Source of the DNA: Sternotherus odoratus
Taxonomy: Eukaryota; Chordata; Testudines; Kinosternidae
Reading direction: 5' to 3'
Assembly: GCA_032164245.1 (NCBI GenBank)
Contig: JAVMKO010000003.1
Location: 6,520,651-6,584,650, forward strand
Length of the DNA: 64,000 nt
Shown: piece by piece, positions 48,788-61,194 of the stretch
Layout: every line of letters starts with the position of its first letter
Numbering within the stretch: position 1 is the first letter of the stretch
Made by a program: the position numbers and the translations under genes
Notes under the pieces: generated by a model
Database searches by the model: none
What the model saw: the letters and a program-made list of their open reading frames with translations, nothing else
Told to the model about the DNA's origin: nothing

Positions 48788-49269
48788 CTGGGCTGCCGAC
48801 AGAAATTTGGGGGCCCCCTACTCTGATAGTTTGGGGGCCCCCCCAGCCCAGCCAGGCCCCCGCCCAGCCCAGCTGACAGCGGATGCCCCCCCCCAGCCCA
48901 GCCGGGGCCCCCTCCAGCCCAGCCGCCCCCCCCAGCCCAGCCGACAGTGGCTGCCCCCCCCCCAGCCCAGCCCAGCCGGCGCTCCCCCCCCCCAGCTGAC
49001 AGCTGGCGGGAGCGAGAGCGGCGTGAGCCGCCCTTTCACCCCCCCCCCTTCCCCAGACAGCGCTGCTGCCGCCGGCCGGGCTCTCTGCTCCTGCCGGGGC
49101 CAGGCGCGCTTGTCCGGGGGAGAGCCGCGCCGCCTCCCCGTCCCTTCCCTGCTCTCCAGGTCCGGCGACAAGGGGGGACACAAGGGGTACAGCTGTGTAC
49201 CGGGGCCCCCCTAAAGTCGGGGGGGCCCGGTACAGCTGTACCTGTAGTACCCCCCTGTCGCCGGCCCTG
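48788..49269 (+). mobile_element. GC-rich hAT-type transposon with 8-bp target duplication
   Basis: The left end CTGGGCTGCCGACAG and the complement of the right end CAGGGCCGGCGACAG agree at 12 of 15 positions. TACGGGCC flanks at 48780-48787 and 49270-49277. The interior is extreme in C, with repeated 'cagcccagc' units (48840-48990) and an inverted 'gggcccggtacagctgta' segment near 49222. No transposase. Long open frames here on both strands are composition artefacts. Confidence 0.85.
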
Positions 49270-49277
49270 TACGGGCC

Positions 49278-50204
49278 AGGGTAAAAGGTGGACCAAGCAA
49301 TGTGTGGTGAAGGCTGGCAAACTCAGATCTCTATGAGCTAAGGAGTTTTGTCATTAATTTCAATGGGGGGCAGGAGCAGGGTCTATATTTTCCAAAATAA
49401 AACACAGGCTGAATTAAAGAAAACAACACAAACCAAAACTTTCAGGATTTCCTTATAAATTCCCCCAACCTCCCCTCCCCCCCCAACGCCAATAGGAGAC
49501 AAAAAGGGCACCATCCATTCCCTCCTTCCCCTTGAAAAAATCAGGTGAAATTATACAATAACAACTCCAGGAGCAATTCTGATATTTGTAAAGCGTAAGT
49601 CCCATAGTGTTTTTTCACGGTCTACGTGAAAGTTGATTATTTTATATAGCTCTTGCCCAGGACGATGTTACCTCAAGAAAAGCTTGTTTTGGCGGAGAAC
49701 AACCTGAGGCGATGCCAGCAAAAATCTGTATAAACCACATTGCGATGCCAGGGTCAAATGCTAAACGGCACTCCATGGACGCCAATGAAAAACACTGGGT
49801 AACATCAGGACGGTGTTAACACAATAGAAGAGTTGTATATGGAAATGGTATCGTAATTAAAAGACGGTGGCAAAACTTTGTGCAAATTTAGGGAGCGCGG
49901 AGCATGCTACTTATATGCTGAAGCGGGTCATATAACTAGCTAATGAGAGGAAATGACAAACTAAGGCAACTAAACATGGAATCAGAGGCATTATAAAGCC
50001 ACACCCTCAGGTTTGCAGACTCCATCTCTCGGCTGGATTTGGCTGTGTCTGTGCCCCATGGCAGGAAATGGGAAACAATCCTACCAGAACTTACTCTTTG
50101 CAACACGTCTTTACTCCCCTTCAGCGGCTGTTTCACTCCCTGGGGCTGGACTGGGGCGTTATGAAGCAAATCTGCGTTCTTCCTCTCCCCACTCCCCTTG
50201 GGGT
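49278..50204. other. XKR6 intron, nothing recognised
   Basis: No supported feature. Confidence 0.4.
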
Positions 50205-50960
50205 GGGCAGGTGTCTGGTTTTCAACTGGAAAGTCTGGTCAAATAGGGTGTCGGGTCAGATCTACTGACTGGACACCCAAAGTCTGGTCACTGCAGGCAG
50301 GGAGGTGCTGAGTTATCACCCACGTCAGCCCCTACTCATTCAGGACCACCTCCTACCTGCATCGGGGGGGCTGCAGCTCCCAGCCCTGACTCTGCAGGCA
50401 AGACTCTGCAGACCCATGCAGGGAGGGGGAGAGAGGGGAAAAGCAGTGAGGGACAGAGGGAGGGGGAAAGAGGATCGAATGGGGGGGAGCAGAGACTTAG
50501 GAGGAAGGGGCATGGCAGGAGCGGGGCCTCGGGGGAAAGAGAAGGGGAGGGTGAGGCCTAGCGGAATGACAACCCTATCTCTCCCCCCCACACCCCTATC
50601 CCCAGACGTCATCTATGGCTGCTTGTCTCTCACTGGGGCTGGAGGATTGTTGAACGGGCCTCCACTCCCGCACCCCTGGTCATTTCTCTCACTGGGGCCA
50701 GGGGGAGTGGGTGTTGGCGGGGGGGGAGAAGGAGTTCAATGAATCTCCACTCCATCCCTGTCCCGGCGTGGCCTCTCTCACTGCTGCGGCTAGGGTCAGA
50801 ATTCTCCTCCTCCTGATGGCAGCCTCGCCCAGGGCCTTACCCTTTACCGAGGTTAGTTCTTCTGCCCGGTCATGAATGTGGAGACCCACAGAGGGAGAGG
50901 CTGATGCAGAGCGTGAGCAGGCCCAGAAAGGACTAGGTCTCCCACGCTCACTGATGCACT
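50205..50960. repeat. GC-rich unclassified repeat (GGTGTCTGGTTTTC family)
   Basis: 'caggtgtctggttttcaact', 'ggaaagtctggtcaa', 'ctggacacccaaagtctggt', then purine-rich G/A tracts 50425-50560. I recall this arrangement from turtle genomes as an interspersed repeat; its class is unknown to me, and the right boundary is a guess. Confidence 0.4.
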
Positions 50961-51239
50961 GCACCCTGTCAGCCACAGCACAAGCTGGGAGGGAACCCGG
51001 ATCTTGGAATCAGGCCAATGGGTGCAAATCGCAGGGGTCTTTCAAAAGAAAAAAGGAAAGGTGAAATCCTGGCTCCCCTGAAGTCACTGAGAGTTAAGCC
51101 ATTGACTTCAATTCAGCCGGGATTTCACTGCAAATTTCCAGCCCTCAGAGTAGCAGAGAAAAGCTTGAAAATGTGATTCAAGGGCTTTGAAAAGCTTTTA
51201 AAATTTTTTTTGCCAATAAATAAAAAGACCCCAAAAGAA

Positions 51240-51450
51240 TAATAATACCTGCTTCTTATATACCACATTTCAATCAGTAGATCTCAAACTGCTTTACAAA
51301 GGCAGTATCATTACAGTGATGGGGAAACTGAGGCACTCAGCTGCACCGTGACTTGCCAGATAACCCAGTGGGCTACTGACAGAGATAGAACTAGAACTCC
51401 AATCGCCTGAGTCTTAGTCCAGTGCTCTAACCACTAGGCAATTCATGATC
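51240..51450 (-). repeat. MIR-like CORE-SINE
   Basis: 'aataatacctgcttcttata', 'agatctcaaactgctttaca', 'gatggggaaactgaggcact', 'cagtgctctaaccactaggc'. Antisense MIR order. Confidence 0.75.
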
Positions 51451-51641
51451 TGCAAACTTAGCTCATGATTTTTGTAGTGTTGACTCAAGATTTTTGAATG
51501 GTTTGGGCTGGTAATACAGAGCAATTCTTTGTGCTGTTCTGATCCTTCTCATTACAGTATTTGGTATCGGTCATTCATTAGTCTCCTATTTAAAAATGCA
51601 AGTCAGAAACAATGTCATGTGAATTAAGGGATTGCTTACAT

Positions 51642-52133
51642 TGGCCTTGTCTACACTAGAAAGTCATACTGCTTCACCTCTATTTGTATAAAGCGGTGTT
51701 ATACTGGAATAAAAATGTGTGCACCCGTTTAATTTATTCCCCATAAAGAAAGGGAAATAAACTATGCCAGTATAGGTAACAAAGAGTCCTGTGGCACCTT
51801 AAAGACTAACTAAAGTATTGAAGCATAAGCTTTCGTGGGCTAATACCCACTTTGTCGGATCCCACTGCTTGCATCCGTCGAAGTGGGTATTAGCCCACGA
51901 AAGCTTATGCTTCAATACTTTAGTTAGTCTTTAAGGTGCCACAGGACTCTTTGTTACCTCTGCTATTCCAGACTAACACGGCTACCTCTCTGATTCTGTG
52001 CCAGTATAAAGCACCTGCCAGTACAACTGCATCCACATTGCAGATTGTACTGATATAACTATTTTGATTAAAAAAAAAATCACTCCTAACCGAAATAGTT
52101 ATACCTGTACATTTTTCATGGGTAAACCAGGGC
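51642..52133 (+). mobile_element. Older short DNA transposon, interrupted by a nested insertion
   Basis: The left end 'tggccttgtctacactagaa' and the right end 'catgggtaaaccagggc' are imperfect inverted repeats. 'ataactattttgatt' and its mirror 'ccgaaatagttatacctgta' lie in the right half. The element is split at 51775-51999 by a younger insertion. Confidence 0.6.
51775..51999 (+). mobile_element. Foldback insertion with perfect 78-bp arms
   Basis: Left arm 51775-51852 and right arm 51881-51958 are exact reverse complements over 78 bp ('ggtaacaaagagtcctgtgg' onward), separated by a 28-nt spacer. A 41-nt tail with 'cagactaacacggctacctc' completes the element. GCCAGTATA occurs directly before (51766-51774) and after (52000-52008) as a 9-bp target duplication. 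The right arm plus tail equals the usual form of this repeat family, so the left arm is an extra inverted copy. Confidence 0.92.
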
Positions 52134-53479
52134 TTTCTCTATAAACTACTCTGTTGAGTGCCTGGTTGCCTGAGTCACATGGTATTCTTTCTGCAGCCTG
52201 GTTGGATGAGTACATTTCCCCCAAAAGAATAACAACTAGTGAATCAGACATTTTCAGCACAACTGTTTGGATAAATAATCGTTTGTGTTAAAATCTGTGA
52301 AAACGACAGGATTCCCAGCCATCTTCACACAGTCCCAAACACTCTCCAAATACTCATGAACTATGCATAATATGGCTCTGGGGATCAATCAAACAGAGTC
52401 CGGTGATTTAAATCATTCATCGCCTATGCCGTCTCTGAGATTTACTCCCGTTCAAGGTTTGCCTGAGCAGGGACTCCAGGATGGTCCCTGTGTGAATAAG
52501 GTGTTTAGAACCATTCAGCTCACTCTTAAATGGAAAACTGAGCATTATCTGAGATGGGGGGATCTTTCTGAAAACCGGTTTTAAGCCGCTTTTTAAACAG
52601 GTTTCCATCTTGCAGTGATGTGATACGTGACCCTGGCTCCTCGTCTAGTAAGTTGGGGGTTCAAACTCCACCACGAGGTTTGGGTTCGGACCAGTGCTCC
52701 TGCTGCAAATGAATCCAGGGCGTGTGGAGGGGGGGCTCTGTTGTTAAGAGGGACTCAGGAGCAGCTAAAGGGAGGAGCTTTGGGATCTGGGGCTCACAGG
52801 CAGAGACGGGGCACCCAGTGAGAAATGTTGAGCCCATCAGACAGGCGGGGCGGGGGCAGGGGGGAAGATTCTCTCCGGATCGTGGGAAAAAGAACTAGTA
52901 GGTGTGAGTAGGGAGGAATAGGACCGGGAAGTAGAGTCCAGCTGGGGTGCTTGAGGGAGGAAGATCAAGGAGAAGTCTGTGTCGGGAAGCCTGATTTGTT
53001 TTGTCATCCTGGGGAGCCCCCAGTTTTAGGGGACACAAGTCCCATTTCTCTGAATCAATGCCTGGAGTCTCTTGCCGTGTGTCTCTATTGAGTATGTGCC
53101 AGCCTCTTAGTGAAGGGCTGGGAAGAAGAAACACCTCCCAATAAACGAGGTTATCCTTTAGTTGTCCACTATTGGGTTTCCTGCCCCCTTCTATTGGACA
53201 CTCATGGAGAAAGGACACCAGCCTACTTTGACCACAGCTATGGCAAGTCCTATAACCCTTATAAAATGGAAGTTGAAGATTCAATACCACTTTCCGAGTG
53301 GTACGTGAGATCATACCTTGCTTTCTGCAATGCAACCTACACTGCTATCCCAGAATCCTCTCCTCAGTCACTTCACTCAGACTCAGCCATGCGGCGCATC
53401 TAAAAGTCTTCCTTTGCGTGGCTTTTCACATCCCTTCTCAGACGTTCTTTAGCTGACTAGTTATGTCTCCCTTCCACAG
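52134..53479. other. XKR6 intron, unassigned
   Basis: Open frames on both strands between 52895 and 53403 show no recognised domain. No transposon hallmark seen. Confidence 0.4.
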
Positions 53480-53900
53480 GAACTCCTCACTTAAAGTTGT
53501 CCCGATTAACGCTGTTTCATTGTTACGTTGCTGACCAATTAGGGAACATGCTCGTTTAAAGTTGAGCAATGCTCCACTCTTATGTTGTTTGGCTGCCTGC
53601 TTTCTCCACAGCAGGCGGCCTCCCTACACTCTCCCCTCTCCCCACAGCACATCCCCCCCCCCCCGAAGATGCCACGGATCAGCGCCTTTCCCCTCCTCCC
53701 CCCCACATCCTGCATGGGGCAATCAGCTGGGTTGCGGTATTTAGGAGGCAGGAGGGAGGGGGTAGGAGTGAGGACTTGGTGCACAGACTCCCCCTCCCTC
53801 CCCTGACTCCTGCCCACGGCAATCAGCTGGCTTCCGGAGTTCAGGAGGAGAAAGCCTGAGAAGTAAAGGTGGATGAGGTGGGGGGAGGGAGGAGAGGCTA
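53480..53900. repeat. Possible unclassified repeat with C- and G-rich interior
   Basis: 'ggaactcctcacttaaagtt', 'aacgctgtttcattgttacg', 'gctcgtttaaagttgagcaa', then C-rich blocks and two 'ggcaatcagctgg.tt' copies near 53718 and 53818, about 100 bp apart. Resembles a turtle interspersed repeat I cannot name. Confidence 0.35.
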
Positions 53901-53904
53901 TTTA

Positions 53905-54665
53905 ACACTGTTATCAGTGACCTGGAAAAAACAAAACTATCATTGCTAAAGTTTGCAGACGGTACAAAAACTGGGAAGCCGGGAGAGGTAAATAATGAAG
54001 AGGTGAGAACACTGATTTAGAGCAATCTGGATTCCTTGGTAAATGGGGTGCAAGAAAACTATACACATAACTACATGTAAATGTATAGATCCAAGAACGA
54101 AGAATGTAGGCCAACCTTATAGGATGTGGGACTCTAACCTGGGAAGCCATGACACTGAAAAAGATTGGTGAGCCATGAGGGATAATCAGCTCAACATGAG
54201 CTCCCAGTGTGACGCTCTGGTCAAAGAGCTAATGCGATCCTGAGATGCTTAAACAAAGGAATCTCATCTAGGAGTAGAGAGGTAATTTTATCTCTATATT
54301 TGGCACGGGTGCAAACATTGCTGGAATACTGTGGCCAGTTCTGGTGCCTACAATTCAAGAAGGATGTTGGTACGTTGGAAAAGGTTCCGAGAAGAGCCAC
54401 GCGAATGATTATAGGATTACAAAATGGGTCATCTAGTCATAGACTCCAAGAGCTCAATCTGTTTAGTTTAACAACGAGAAGGTGAAGAGGTGATTTGATC
54501 ATACGCTATAAGTCTTTACAGAGGGAACAAATATTTAATAATTGGCTCTTCAATCTAGCAGAGAAAGGTATAACACAGTCCAAGGCTTGGAAGCTTGAAG
54601 CTAGACACATTTAAACTGGAAATAAGGCAGACGTTTTTAACACTGTGGATAATTAGTCACTGAAA
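53905..54665 (+). mobile_element. CR1/L3-clade LINE fragment, reverse-transcriptase C-terminus
   Basis: Translation pieces in shifting frames match the end of a non-LTR reverse transcriptase: an 'SDLEKTKLSLLKFADGTK'-like opening near 53918-53965, 'SQCDALVKELM' near 54205, 'LEYCGQFWCLQFKKDVG' at 54318-54368, 'RRATRMI', and 'LQELNLFSLTTRR' before a 3' part. Frameshifts and stops break it. 5'-truncated and inactive. Confidence 0.85.
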
Positions 54666-54739
54666 CAATTTACCAAGGGTTGTGGTATTAAACTCCTAAC
54701 TGGATATATAGGATATATAGAGCTACTTATATTGCCCCA

Positions 54740-54890
54740 TTCACCATAGTATCTGAGGACCTCCCCTGTGAGGTATCCCCTTTTTACAGATGGGGGTACG
54801 AAGAGATGATGAGATTTGCCCAAGCCACTCAGAAAGTCTGTGGCTGAGCAGGGAATAGACAGATCATACACCTACGTTACACCGACCCTC
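54740..54890 (-). repeat. MIR-like fragment
   Basis: 'cctcccctgtgaggtatccc', 'ctttttacagatgggggtac', 'gagatttgcccaagccactc', 'gtctgtggctgagcagggaa'. Confidence 0.65.
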
Positions 54891-56404
54891 TTGGATCAGT
54901 GCATGCTGACTTTTTAACCGTAATTCTGGATTTTTAGAGCTGATAGATTTAACAGTCGGAAATGGAAGCTCTCACAGGCAAATACAAGCATCACAGGTAT
55001 TAATAAACAACAATAATGAGATAAACAAGAAAGGAAAATACAGTCTACCAGGAAACATTTCCAGGGAGATCTGTCAGACTGTGGAATGGACTTCCCTAGC
55101 AAAAGGGTAGAAGCCCCGTTTCTTGGCATATTCAAAACCTGATCAGACAAAAACACCATAACACATACTATAGGGAACGGCCCAGTACTGAGTAAGGAAG
55201 GAATAGTGAGTGAAATTCACCACCGTGCAGCAAAGTAGCACAAGGCCAACACACCACTTAAGTCCCATTTAGCCCCCTCTGCACTAGTGTGAGTTTCACT
55301 CTGAATGACTTCATTGGTTTTATTCTACAATTTCAGTGAATGACCAAGGTTAGGAGGAGACAATAGGAATCTAACTAAGCCCCTTGGACTGGTGGAATTC
55401 GCTCCTGAAAAATCAACATTTGCAGGTGAGACCCAAACCAATTTACTTTTCTTAAACAAAAAAGGCCAAATCACAATGTAAAACAAAAACAACATGTTTG
55501 AAAAGCGTTCCGCTCACATCTGTTCTGCATGGCATGCATTAAGCAATTACACTTAACTTTACCACTGCTCTAACACAAGTGAGTTATCAAATTACTGATT
55601 AAAAGCTAACAATATTTGTAGCTGGTCTCAGTGCTCTGCATTAGTTTGTTGAAGAAACGTAGGAAAGGTTCTTTGAAAAGGATACGTACATAGTTTCATA
55701 AATAATCTAACAATTTGGTTATTTTCTGTAAATAATTTTAATGTACTTACCGTATCATATTCCCTAAATACTTACTGTGGTGTCTGTCCCTTTAAAACTG
55801 AAAAAGATGCCTATCAAGTTGATGCTCTATTTCCTTTTTTCACATTAATTCTCTTGAAGACTGTTCTAAAAAAATGGGAAGATACAAAACATTCTCTCAG
55901 GTGAACTGGACACCACAGTAAGTATTCAGAATGCGACATGACCCTCTCCATCAAGTACCGCATGATGGAATTTGCCTGCTTTACTATAAAATGCTATTTT
56001 TTTGGTTACAAGACATCAACTCTCCAGAAGTTCAGCCTTCTTTGCCATGAACCTGTCCTCGTTTTTCCCCTAGGTGACATATTCATCCACGGAAGTCCTA
56101 AAACGTATTTGAAATCTGTATCAGCAGATAGAAAATAAAAAAATATATACTTGGGTCTGATTTAGATCTCATAACATCACGACATCAGGGTGACTCTCCT
56201 GATTTCGGTGCAGTTATTCCCCATTTGGACCAAGATACGAGCAATCAGAACCAGGCCGGGTATCAGTTTTTCATTTAGCCCAGAAAGATTTTTTTATTTA
56301 CACATTTTCCTTTTCTCTGTTAGGAAGACTGCTTTCCTCCTCCGTCCTTGAGTTCTATTCACTTCTGACATGAAAGAATACAATTCATAAACAATAAAGA
56401 AGTA
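54891..56404. other. XKR6 intron, AT-rich, nothing recognised
   Basis: No supported feature apart from a short CR1-like scrap near 55060-55110 ('actgtggaatggacttccct'). Confidence 0.4.
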
Positions 56405-56720
56405 GTTGGACAAAGTATTGTGCAGCGGTGCCAGCCCTCTCATCGGGATCTCAAAACGTTACGGACAATAATTAACGTGGCATCTCAACACCCCTCTGCA
56501 GTAAGTAAGTAGCATTCTAGCTGTGATACCGATGTCTCTCAAAGTCAGTCCTGCAAGGTGCTGACTACATCCGTATGTTGAGTGACCTCACCTCCAATAT
56601 GAACTCAACACCTTAGAGGAATGCTCATCTCCTTGCGAGATTAAGCCCTAAGTGACTTACTCATGACCACATAGCAAGGCAAAGCAAGGAGTCCTGGCTT
56701 CTACTTTCCAACCATGTTCT
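56405..56720 (-). repeat. MIR-like element, interrupted
   Basis: 'gggatctcaaaacgttacgg', 'ctcaacacccctctgcagta', then after about 110 bp 'aagtgacttactcatgacca', 'catagcaaggcaaagcaagg', 'agtcctggcttctactttcc'. The middle is replaced by unrelated sequence. Confidence 0.5.
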
Positions 56721-58990
56721 ATGTTCCAACCATCCTTATGTTAAAGATTACATCTTTGAAAGGACTTAGTATTGACCCAACTCTGCTCTCACTGCATTCA
56801 ATAGGGGTTATGCTGCTAGGACACTGAAATATATAACATTACAGCCACATCTTCAGAGCAGAAAGGATCCCTGTAACCTGAAATCCACCCTCCCCGAACC
56901 TGCTCATAAATATCGTTTGGGTTCATCCAAAACCCCAACGAGGCCTATTTTCCTCATCTGATTCAGATTTGGCCCCAAATGGCAGAAAAGTCATGAGATA
57001 GCAGATCTGGTGAGATTTCCACTATTTAGGGAAGGAAACATCAGCTGATCTCATGACATCTCTGCCACTTGGGGAACAATAGCTCATCAGAACTAGTCAC
57101 CAGTGTGTGGCATTTGTCAAGCCTGATCCTAACAGTCGTCTAGACCTGAATCTAAACATGGCCTCCTGGACCACGACTACTAAAGAATAAGAGATTCCTG
57201 GCTGTGATCTACATACGTCTCTCTCTCCTTTATGCAATACAGACACTTGTAAATCTACTCTGGGGTTCAAACTTGTGAGTAGAAGTTGTAGCACGCACGG
57301 TAAACACAATCCCAAGGCTGCAAAAAGTGTGAAATGCGTGTGTGAAGTGTCCGTTCTGAGCCCATTGCTAGGGTTGGTTCTCTAGACAGAGACGGGTGGA
57401 ATTGGCAGCTTCAAGAGATAGTGTTAGGTACAGCAATTGAAGTCCTGTCTCCACTGAAGTCAATGGCAAAACTCCCATGGACTTCAATAGGGCCAGGACT
57501 TTATCCACCAGATGTGGGCAGCCAGCTAGCTATGGGTGCACCTCTGAGAAGGTGCTGAGACCACCCTGCATATTGCTATTGGCAAGCAGAGGCCAAAAGG
57601 AGGTCCTACACCTGAGAGTGAGATCTCGGGCATATTCGAGAGCAACTAGAAAGCCAAATCCTGTCTTTGTGTAAGGCACCAATACGTTAAGGGTCAGTCC
57701 ATAACACCAAAAATATCAGTTACCACACATGTGGGATTAGTGTAAATAGGGATGGGCTAGCACTGCAGAATTCAGGTCTGGTTCTGAACTTTTCCAAAAT
57801 GGGATACGACTCGGGGCAGGAACCCCATCACCTCTACACCATCAGGCTAAGGACATCACATTCTTTGACCTGAATTCCCAGTGACACCTCCCAATTTGCA
57901 AGTGGAGTCAGGAAACAGCAGCAGAGGGAAGTGGGTTGTGCTGGAACACCAAAGTATGAGTCTGAGTATGGTAACCCGGCAGGAGTGTAGATGGAATGAC
58001 TTTTGCACGACCCTAAAGTTCTAGAATAACCTTTACCTCCCAGCAGCCAGAAATCCTCTCTTCTCCCTGGCACTACGGTCAACAGTCTTCCCCTGACAAG
58101 TTAACCAGTTCTTATGTCACATGCACAGGGAATCAGCTAGTTTCCTAAGGATTAAAGTTATTAGCCCCATGCTAACGTTTGGGGTGTGATACCAGCAAGA
58201 GAGATAAAAACTGCCTGCTAATTACAGAACCGAGATCTGCAATAGCTGCAAGGAACAACTTGCAATACAGGGATTTTCAGAAGTTGCAGTGTGATTTAAA
58301 CGAGAGATGGGTCGAAGAGGTGGCGTTCAGATCACTCATCCAGATCAGGTTCAGGCTAGGATTTGGATTCAGGATTGACGCAGACTAGGGTTTAGCTGTG
58401 GCTTCGGTTTCAGCAGGGCAAGGTCTCACAAGCTCTTCTTGGGAGATTCCTGAGCTCCTTTGAACTTGACCTATAGCAGATCGGTTCCTTTGAAAGGCAC
58501 AGATAGATCAGATAGAACACTGCAGGGAGATAAGTAGATTGGATCCAGAATACAGAATGTTTCTGGCACTGGATTCAAACCAGAACCAGTAGGGGGAATT
58601 CAGAGACAGGGATTTGAACCCAAACACCTGACTCCCACATGGACATGAGAAAAATCTCAGATCTAAGGTGCCACTTTGGGTCCAGCTCTACTTTAAATAG
58701 ATTGTTAATACAAGACAAATTAAATGCAACTGTGCTATGAATCTCCATCCAACTCCCTGAGAGCACCAGAGAGGAAGTAGAAAATACTTATTTAAGCCCT
58801 ATTGTCTTGGAGAGCAGGTATTGAGCACTGAGGGACTCCGCCATTCCCATTCCTTTTCCACTCCCATGCAAGGGGCAGCTGAACAGATCCTTCCTAAGGA
58901 ACCCATCAAGGCTGCTCTGATCATCAGCCATGGAATGGGGGTCTTATTCACGGGCAAATCAAGGACGTTCCCACTCTGAACCCCTAGGTT
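56721..58990. other. XKR6 intron, old-repeat scraps only
   Basis: 'gaagtcaatggcaaaactcc' and 'atggacttcaatagggccag' near 57457-57495 belong to the motif family seen throughout. No exon. Confidence 0.4.
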
Positions 58991-58993
58991 TAG

Positions 58994-59110
58994 CACAGAG
59001 GGGGGCAAACCTTTTGGCCAGAGGGCCACATCGGGGTTGCAAAACGGTATGGTGGGCCGGGTAAGGAAGGCTGTGCCTCCCAAACTTGTCCATGCCTCGC
59101 ATGCCTAAAG
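58994..59110 (+). mobile_element. hAT-like terminal fragment
   Basis: 'agaggggggcaaaccttttg' followed by 'gccagagggccacatcgggg' and 'atggtgggccgggtaagga' matches the 5' end of a hAT family with CAGGGGTGGGCAAAC-type ends. The other end was not found. Confidence 0.55.
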
Positions 59111-59489
59111 ATGGCTTTGGGTAACTAACTTTGGACACACGGGTTGGAAAAGGCTGGCCTTACTGGCAGGCCCTAAGTCACCCAGCAAGTCTTCAGCAGA
59201 GCTAAATAGGGAACCACAAGCCCAGCTATCATATGTAGTGGACGGCGACAGTGGCGAGAAAGGGGTGGTTGGGAAAGGAAGTTACTGGACACTTGATGTC
59301 TGTTATAGCACGTTGGCCCGGACAGAGCTCGGTATTGTTTAATTGTTTCCAAAAGCAACTTAGAAGCACTTATCTGCACAGCACAGAGTGACAGGAGCTT
59401 GGGAGACATGCACGTGAACCCCCTCCCCCCCACCCCTCTTCACATATGGTGAGGATACGCACCGCCAACAGAAGGAGGGTAGTGTGGAC
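59111..59489. other. XKR6 intron, nothing recognised
   Basis: No supported feature. A C run lies near 59420-59432. Confidence 0.4.
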
Positions 59490-59815
59490 AGTACGAACAT
59501 AAGAATGGCCGGACTTGGCCAGCCAGTATCCTGTCTACCCACAGTGGCCAATGCAAGGTGTCACAGCGGGAGTGAACCTAACAGGTAATGATCAAGTGAT
59601 CTCTCTCCTGCCATCCATCTCCACCCTCTGACAAGCAGAGGCTAGGGACACCATTCCTTACCCATCCTGGCTAATAGCCATTAATGGACTTAGCCTCCAT
59701 GAATTTATCCAGTTCGCTTTTAAACCCTGTTATAGTCCTAGCCTTCACAATCTCCTCAGGCAAGGAGTTCCACAGGTTGACTGGGCGCTGTGTGAAGAAC
59801 TACTGTGATAGCTGG
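59490..59815 (-). mobile_element. CR1 LINE fragment, 3' end
   Basis: On the minus strand, 'tgtggaactccttgcctgag', 'gggtttaaaagcgaactgga', 'taaattcatggaggctaagt' and 'aatggctattagccaggatg' give the peptide TITGFKSELDKFMEAKSI and a stop, the hallmark C-terminus of a turtle/crocodilian CR1 ORF2. The 3' UTR follows, ending near 'ggccattcttatgttcgt'. Confidence 0.9.
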
Positions 59816-61194
59816 AAGTCGACCTATGTTAGGGCTGTAGTGTAGACATGCACATAGACTGCAGACCCAGAGGATGCCTCTCTTTGGAGGCTGGCCAGAG
59901 GCACAGAAAGGATTCCTGCCTATTACAGAGACTGCTTCAGTCACATGGTCCTGGGAATGTTTTTAGCTAATTTCAAAGAAATCTAAGAAACAACCATGTA
60001 ATTCACACTCATTGGCTAATGCAAGGGTGCTTTCCTCAGTATGTTTAGAGCACACATGTCAGCAACGCTCACCTTAGTCACCTTGTCCTTTATAAATCTC
60101 TTTTTATTTTGTGAGCTGGGGCAATGTTTCAGTGTAATTGCAGGTAAGGGGAGTTGTTTCCTGCAAAGAAGAAGGAAGCAGTATCTCAAAATCTGTGCGA
60201 CGGTACAGACAGCTGGAATCATTAACTAAGACTGGCAAAGTACTGCTGGGAGGACTGTGACATGGTGACTAAGCCTTACTTCGTGCAGCAGGTGTTGGCT
60301 TGCAACCTAATAGCAGCAGGCACTATAGCACTCAAGTACCAAAGATACATTATGAACCTCGGTTTTTTTCAGTGCACAATACACGCTGCAGTGGTTGAAG
60401 CGACTTATATCAGACCAAAATTCAACTCCACTAGATCTAGCGTAAAGTCGTACTTGATTTTTCTCCCAGCACTTTGGCCTTCCCAGAAATTCACATGTGT
60501 ACGGGACTGAGTCTGAGACAGGATCTTCAATATGCTAACCAACGTCACCTTCCCAAGTGGCAGGCGGGCTCGTCCTACAGAGATCAAAACATGCATTAGT
60601 TTCCCTATTGCAAATATCCATAGCACCTTTGAGCGGCTCATCAGCTGGCTTCTGCAATAGGGAAATGGTTGTGTCGTATGAGTGTTCCCATCAGTGAGTG
60701 CCCATGGGAAAACATGAACCTAGACAGAGGGCTCTGGGAATGAAATCATCAGCTGCCATTTGGGACAAAAGTTGTCTCATCCACATACTTAACTAGGTCA
60801 GTACCGTTGCAGCACTTGAGAGATCAGGATCCTCCCCCAAACTTTCCCACTGCACAAACAACTGAGCATGCCTCAGAAACTGCTTGTTGAATAGTCCGTC
60901 AATTTTAGTTGGATTGTTTTCAAGGCAATTGTTGCAACTTGAATTCTTTACTGATTGGCTGGCGGCAGTCACAGAAATATACGACGCGCTCTCTTCTTGC
61001 ACATCTCATTAGTAAAGACGTGTTCTCTGCTTATCCAGAGTAACATGCTTTACTGGTTGACTGACCTGAATATCAGACCCGCTTTCTAGAGCAAGTGGTG
61101 GACTCAAATAAATTAATGTTCAATTAGATTAATACGTTACCAACCAATGAGAGGCAGCAGGCATAGCAGACTGTATATTGGAAAGGTAGCCAGA
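59816..61194. other. XKR6 intron, nothing recognised
   Basis: No supported feature. Confidence 0.4.

Noticed and set aside
48624..49336. Long Pro/Gly-rich open frames on both strands (up to 196 codons)
   Set aside because: They lie in a C-rich hAT element with target duplication; frames are open in several phases at once because of composition, with no domain.
52895..53403. 146-codon minus and 97-codon plus frames
   Set aside because: Mutually overlapping, intronic, no recognised domain.
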